From Thuidium tamariscinum (Eukaryota > Streptophyta > Bryopsida > Hypnales > Thuidiaceae): DNA of 64,000 bases. The notes beneath the pieces are model-generated. The model saw only the letters and a program-made list of their open reading frames with translations, searched no databases and was not told the origin of the DNA. The DNA lies in assembly GCA_947034885.2 (NCBI GenBank), contig OX344754.2:25541369-25605368 (forward strand), read 5' to 3'. This document shows, one piece after another, positions 58,508 through 64,000 of this stretch (its first letter is position 1; each line of letters opens with the position of its first letter). Both the position numbers and the translations under genes were made by a program.

Positions 58508-60780
58508 ATGGCGAGGACTACACGGAGCCGTGCACGACTCGGAGAGAATCCTGAGGAGCAGGTGGCGCAGCATGAGGTGATTCGGCCTCACTGATTCAAT
58601 TTTTTTTTGTTTCTCTGAGCCGCTTGGAGTGAGTACAGGCTTGTCTTGCAATCTGGAATGGTTTCACTTTCCCCCTGTGTCCGCGCGCCTCGTGACACGC
58701 CACGCCCATCGCGCCCGCGCTCGCGCTGCCACCGCGCCCGGCGCGCCCGCTACCCCCACGCTCCCGGCGCAACCAACGCGTCACTAGCGCGCCACCAGCG
58801 CGCGATCGTGCCCCCGCATCGTGCTTTGAGAATTTTTGACCGTTGTGAATGCAGAGTGTGGGTAGCACGAGCCAGCTTGAAAAACCAAGTCGGATCCGAC
58901 GTGGTTTTCCCGGTTGGCTCGTACTACCCACAGATGAAGTTCAAAATCAGATCTTGCAATTTTTTTCAAGTTCAGTAGGCACCTGGTTGATTTCAATTTC
59001 TGCATTTCCGATGTCATGGCGGCGTCTGGTTTTGACTTTGAGGTCCAGGTTGATCAAGTTCACGACTGAACTCATTTTATTGTGTAGTTCCTTTCCAGGT
59101 CGATGCTTTGAAACAAATTTCAAATGACGGCATTTCGGGGGTACCACGAGGCACCGCACGAAACCCCGTCGGATCCGACTTTGTTTTTTGCGGTGCCTCG
59201 TGGTACTCAAGAAAGTGCCGTCTTTTCTTAATTCAGTTAATCTGTTGTTCACTTTCAGTTCTTTGTTTGCCGACTTGGAGGCATCTGGATGTTTCGTTTT
59301 TGACTTCAAGCCTGCTGACCTGCGGAGAGGGGAGAGTTCACTGACTGATTCGGTAGCATCTGGAAGTTCCGTTTTTGAATTTGAACCCGCTGACCACTCA
59401 AACTTCAAGTTCTAGTTTGGATTTTGAATCAAGTGACCTGTAGTCAGGGGAGAGTTTAGTGACTGATTCGGTACTGAAACTTATTGAGAACCTCAAGTAT
59501 CAAGACACTAAGTCCGAGAATTTCACATAAAACATACACTGCTGTTTTCAGTTCATGGATACAGATTTGTCTTCATGGATGTCAAGACTTGCTAGAAGTC
59601 CATAATTTAGCCTGTCACTCTAGAAGTAATGGTATGAGAGAGAAATTTTGAAGATTTGCACAACCCTCATGCACTTATTTAAGGAAATTTCCAAAAAATA
59701 GTGAGAATTTGGGGTACTACGAGCTGCAGCAGAAAACCAAGTCGGATCCGACTTGGTTTTCTGCTGCAGCTCGTAGTACCCCAAAATCTCACCATTTTTT
59801 GGAACTTGGATGATTCTCGCACTTGAACTGGTCAAGAATATTTTGCTTTGGCAGTACTAAATCATCTTCAGAACGATGAAAGTTCTTTTTTATCCTCTAC
59901 CCCCACATTCTCTAACGTTTTGTTTCTAGGATGTTCCATAATTATCATTGGAACTCTATTTCATTGTCATTTTCAACTCTAGTTTCAGTTGTCAAAATAC
60001 TTCACTTGAAGTTCAAACTTTCTACCGTGCTTCTTGAAAGTATATGGAACATACAATCCTATTATCTATACATGCTAACCTTGATTGTTTTTGGATTAGG
60101 CCACTGCTGGAGCTACCAACGTGGGTGAAGGCAGTGAAGAATTTCAACAACAAGTATGCCATCCTACACTTGTCAATTTTCTTGAAGAAGTGTCTAAATT
60201 CTCTCATGATTGGAATAGCTAAGTCATTTGGCAGTATGATGTATTATACATTCAAAAAATTGGCCAAATTTCATTTACTTCCAAATATGACTTCAAGATT
60301 GATTGTAAAGTGTTGTACTTCATTGTCCAGAGTGACCAAGGAAGGGGAAAACGCCAGAAGGTATTATCTACAGAGAATCAAGGTCCTGTGGTGCAAGGTG
60401 TCCCAAGTATGGAAGTTGGTGGATCCTCTAAGCAACAGAAATCTCCACACTCTGGTGTTTCCCTCTCTACGGATGAAGGCAATTTGCATCAAAACTTGGT
60501 GAGTTTCGATGACGTCATGGATGTTGCAGAGCAAGCCGTTGATGCATTCGAAACTACTATGTTTAGTGGGACTAGGGGCAATGGCCCGTGGTTCTCATCT
60601 TTCAGTGAGGAGGAGGAGTATCCCTCTGATTATGAGCCCTCGAACTCCAGCAGTGTAGAGTTTTTTGATTTGTACACAAGGGAGAGTGAGGTGTCAAATA
60701 TGGACCTGTTTCAGTCAGATGAAATCATCATCCTCAGCTCTGATGAGGATGAGGATGATGATGTGCAGATCATAGATTAG
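58508..60780 (+). CDS. Multi-exon gene with acidic SIM-like tail
   Basis: Exons 58508-58576, 60100-60153 and 60331-60780, all joined in phase 0 by GT-AG introns, encode about 190 residues. The first exon is basic (MARTTRSRAR). The last ends in an acidic stretch with DEIIILSSDEDEDDD followed by VQIID, the hydrophobic-then-acidic pattern of SUMO-interacting motifs. A strong alternative donor (CTTG|GTGAGT at 60499) would end the third exon at 60498, keep phase 0 and splice straight to the exon at 61005, which itself follows an acceptor CCTAG. So this and the next entry may be one gene, with the SIM-like tail as an alternative 3' end. Function unknown; SUMO binding is inferred. Confidence 0.5.
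58680..58815 (+). repeat. GC-rich island of GCGCGCC motifs
   Basis: Dense CGCGCC/GCGCGC strings (GCGCCCGCGCTCGCGCTGCC type) in the AT-rich intron. It looks like a simple repeat or a CG island at the left of the hairpin region. Confidence 0.5.
58858..58931. repeat. Hairpin 1, 74-bp palindrome
   Basis: Perfectly centred on GTCGGATCCGAC (coordinate sum 117789). Outer ends GTGGGTAG and CTACCCAC; arm interior contains CACGAGCC and AAAACCAAG. A few mismatches in the stem. Confidence 0.8.
59126..59222. repeat. Hairpin 2, 66-bp core with extended stem
   Basis: Core 59141-59206 centred on GTCGGATCCGAC, with arms starting GTACCACGAGGCACCGCA. An imperfect outer stem (GACGGCA with TGCCGTC) takes it to 97 bp. 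Confidence 0.8.
59693..59800. repeat. Hairpin 3, about 108-bp palindrome
   Basis: Near-perfect stem with arms GGGGTACTACGAGCTGCAGC through AAAACCAAG to the centre GTCGGATCCGAC. The outer part pairs AGTGAGA with TCTCAC and continues into an A-run and T-run. Confidence 0.85.
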
Positions 60781-61004
60781 ATAGACTTGGAAACCTTAAG
60801 AATAGCAAATACTATTCCAGGATGTACCCTCACTAAGGCTAGTTTTATATTGTAAATGTGCTTGATCCTCGCTTTGCAAGTACTATTCTTTACTTGAAGT
60901 AAAGTATTTTCTTACAAATGTATCAATTTGTTTATATTAAATTTTATTACTGTTTTTGTTCACTGTGAATATTTTATTTATTAAATTTGAATTTGTACTC
61001 CTAG

Positions 61005-63876
61005 ATGGACATCTCCCCTTCAAAAACCACGAATGAAGAGACAATCTTGGAAACGCCAAACCCTCAAAACTAGAGACAGCCAGAGATTGAGCAAGGAGAA
61101 GGAGAAGGAGATGGAGATGAAGGAGAAGAAGACATGGAGATTGTCATTCAAGACCGTGAGGAGGAGAAGGTGATGTCCGAGGAAGAACTCCGGTACATTC
61201 AAAAAGGTGATGTTGTGAAGCTTTTGGGGCAACTTCGGATGAAGCCTGAGGAGGTATTTCGAATGCACATACCTTTGTGCAGGCTTGTGGCAATGCCAAT
61301 GGTCAGACCCGCATTGGCATCTGATATCCTGTAGCTAGAGCAAGAGTTTGCAGGTGGAGGGTACCGAGATGGTGCTGTGGTATTCTATGTGTCAGCTACA
61401 AACGAAGATGGGAACACTGAAGAGTTCACGCAACAGGAGATGGATAGTTGGGACCCCATTTGGAAGGAGAAGAATGAAGTCTTCAAACAGAAGTTCGAGT
61501 CCAAGCCAGAGCTTCAGTTCTTGAAGAACTTGAAGATCTTCATTTGCGATGGGAACCACAGACGAATTGCGTGGATGAACTACATCTCTAAGCACTCGGA
61601 GGAGCATTGCAGTGTCGATTCTATCATGTTAGACACGAAAGGTCGGAATGAACTTGTCATGCAAGTCATGCATGACGTAAACAAGTAAGTTCTCTCTTTC
61701 TTATTGTTTTTATTTTTCCAAAAAATATTCAATTTGAATGTTGTACTTTCTTGGAGGTAGTTTAGATCTTCGGCCTATGTTGCATTGAATGGTTTTCAGG
61801 TCTGTAGAAGACTCCCACGTGAAGACGAACTTGGTACACACCTTGTACCAAATTCAGAAGTACGGAATGCTTCCCATAGCAAAGTTTGCAGCTCTACTTA
61901 GGCCTGCAGAGAGGAAGAGGTGCCTTGAGCACAAGGTCACTAAAAAGTGGTACTCAATTCAACTCGAGGTCTTCACATCTTTCATCTTCCGAGTAAGCTC
62001 CTTCAACTTGTTTTTGGTAAATTTTTTTTTATTTTTAAAAAACCATCAATGTCCATATTGATTTCACATCTATTTGGGATTCTTGTGCAGCAAGAAATTT
62101 CACAAGCTGCAGATGCAGCTGTAAGAAGGTACATGGAGGCCACACAGGAGACTGGAAGTGTACCACTACAAGCAGCAGAAGCAATGAGGTTGGGAGCAAG
62201 GGAACGAACAAAGGCAGCCATGGTCAAGATGTTCAAATTGCTAGCGGTGGCCAACCCAGCAAACGGAGTGGACTTCCTTAAAGAGGTACAATTCATAATT
62301 TTATCTCCAACTTCACTTAAATTCTTCAAAAGTCAGTTCAAATCCGTTTTGAAAAACTAACTGAAATCTTCTTGTAGGTGGAAAAGCATTGGGGCAACTA
62401 CGAGGTGCCTGAAATGACTTTGGAGAAGCTTCAGTTGGTCGCCACCTGCAAGATGACTGCAAAGCACAAGACAAAGATACTTCAATGGTGGAACTCTTCT
62501 ACCCCAAACCGCGAATCAAGGAAGTTGCCACCAAAACCTGTCTCTGAACTCTTACTTCCTCAATTTCTGGTGAAGTGCACTTGGTACGCTGGGGTAAGTG
62601 TTCAATATCTAATTCCTTTCATTGAATAACAAAACATGTGGTAGTACTATTTCATTAAAATATTTGGTAATACCACTAAGCTTTTTCACTATATCCCATT
62701 TTTCAGATAGAAGATGTTGTAGTGGAGTTCTTCGACAAAATTGTAAAAGAAGACAACCTTTCCATCGACTACAACGTAAAACCAGAACCAGAGCGGCTAC
62801 GAGAGTACATTGAAGGATGGAGGCAGAAGATTTGGGAACATGGCTTCATGAATTACTTCAAGGGCTCGAAGTACTTCAAGAGGGGCCAAAATTTTTCATC
62901 TCACGAAGGCTCTAACGCTGTAGTGCGTAGAGTCCTTTATCGGTATGTCATTTTCTTTACTTCTTGGAATTTTGTGGCATCATTGTATACTTTTTAATTT
63001 TCGAAATTCTATAGCATCTTCTACTTCATTATAAATCTTGAATTTGTATTGTCTTGACATTTTTCCACCCTTCAAAAAACTGTAATTTACAACTTCCATG
63101 ATATATATTGCTCTTACTCTTTCATTTTGAGATTGAACAGTGCTCCATATAACTCATTATGATTGAATTACAGGTACTTCAAGTTAGAGCTTGAAGCAAA
63201 GGGGGCCATTGCAAAACTGGACCTCCCTCAATTCCTTCCACGCTTCCTCGACCGCAACTCGAGTTCATGCATGTTCAGCCCACATCAATTGCGCACCTAC
63301 ACTACTGCTCATCTCTCTGGCGCGGGTTGGTACTTGGACTGCACACTGGAGTTCACCCATAATTCGGAGGCTAAGCTGAGGGCATCATTGGAGGGCAAGG
63401 GGGTAGTAGATTTGGAGGATGTTGACGAGTTCATCGGCATAGATGATGATGCCAGGAAGAGGGCCATCAACAAGAGGGATGCACTGGACCGAAAGAAAGA
63501 AGTGAAGAATCAACTCATCGTGGAGGCCAAGGAGAAAAAGCAGGTGGAGAAATCAGCAAAGAAGGCGGAGAAAGAAGCAGAGAAGGAGAAGGAAGAGAAG
63601 ACTAAGGCCAAGGGAAAGAAGAAAGTGGAAGAAAAAGGGCAAGTCTTAGCTTCCTCCACTGTGGATCAAACACAAGGTGGAGTACCAAGGAAAGTCACCA
63701 TCTCACAACTCACTGAAGATGTCATTTCACGAGTCACTCAAGCCATGGTCCTCTCCGACGATGATGTGCCAGAGACTGAGGATTTAATCCTTAATATTTG
63801 CATTGAGGACATTGCCATGGATATGGAGGACAAAAGACAGGGTGCCTATGACGAGGTCTTGAAGTACTTGGTTAAG
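61005..63876 (+). CDS. ParB-like multi-exon gene, runs off the right end, two internal TAGs
   Basis: Exons 61005-61684, 61800-61992, 62091-62285, 62378-62593, 62707-62942 and 63174-63876 join in frame with good GT-AG sites; a donor at 63877 shows the gene continues. In-frame TAG at 61071-61073 and 61332-61334 interrupt the first exon; CAG (Gln) would fit both places. IPLCRLVAMPMVRPA, about 80 residues before ICDGNHRRIAW, resembles box I and box II (G-x-H-R) of the ParB/sulfiredoxin fold; this is pattern recognition only. The later part is helical, and the last exon contains a long Lys/Glu-rich coiled coil with possible nuclear signals (63430-63640). A strong acceptor lies before the ATG at 61005, so it is probably an internal exon of the gene that starts at 58508. 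Confidence 0.55.
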
Positions 63877-64000
63877 GTGATCTATTTGAACATCTTTGCT
63901 CAAATTTATTTTACTTGTTGTCAATGATATGGATGCAATGTACCAAAGTTGCTAAAATGAAACATTGAAGCAAAATTTCTATGTGCTCCACAATTACATT

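Overview
The window is nuclear DNA of a eukaryote, most likely a land plant. The evidence is plant-type hAT and Mutator-like (MULE) transposase architectures, GT-AG introns, an AT-rich background with CG/CHG-rich elements, and scattered CCCTAAA-like runs. I cannot name the species. The density of nested transposons, a nucleosome-length satellite and a giant foldback element suggest a repeat-rich, perhaps pericentromeric, region. Little of it looks like ordinary genes.

Layout. 0-6.2 kb: a RING-H2 protein gene split by a 3.6-kb LTR-like insertion (element A, 5-bp target duplication ACGGA). 6.2-17.4 kb: a hAT transposon region with a BED finger, a decayed transposase, GC-rich subterminal repeats and a diverged 2-kb inverted repeat; a second copy of the LTR-like family (element B, duplication GTTGC) sits upstream of the transposase. 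17.4-18.9 kb: several tandem repeats. 18.893-28.789 kb: a 9.9-kb foldback element with hAT-like CAGGGTTGTCA ends and nearly identical arms of about 4.3 kb. 29-35.4 kb: satellite DNA with a monomer of about 177 bp, including a trimeric higher-order repeat of 533 bp. 38.3-42.4 kb: a 945-codon intact ORF with a DUF7869-like core, bracketed on both sides by palindromic sites spaced about 60 bp apart. 43.8-50.3 kb: a second, 5'-truncated hAT transposase split by element C (duplication GTAGA), a distant relative of A and B. 51.6-55.8 kb: a minus-strand MULE-type gene (zinc-finger/MULE/SWIM) with one intron and one internal stop. 56.7-64 kb: a multi-exon gene region running off the right end, with a ParB-like motif, an acidic SUMO-interaction-like tail in one possible transcript end, and an intron holding three hairpins that share one core.

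Common threads. Elements A, B and C have TG...CA ends, 5-bp duplications and one homologous minus-strand ORF, but no second LTR inside, so they behave like solo LTRs that carry a gene. The clearest premature stops found in the window are TGA or TAG (never TAA) and fit C-to-T decay at CG or CHG sites. Two diverged copies (B and C) carry the amber at the same codon.

The best candidates for something undescribed are the DUF7869 gene with its flanking palindrome arrays, the gene-bearing LTR-like family, the foldback element and the intron hairpins.
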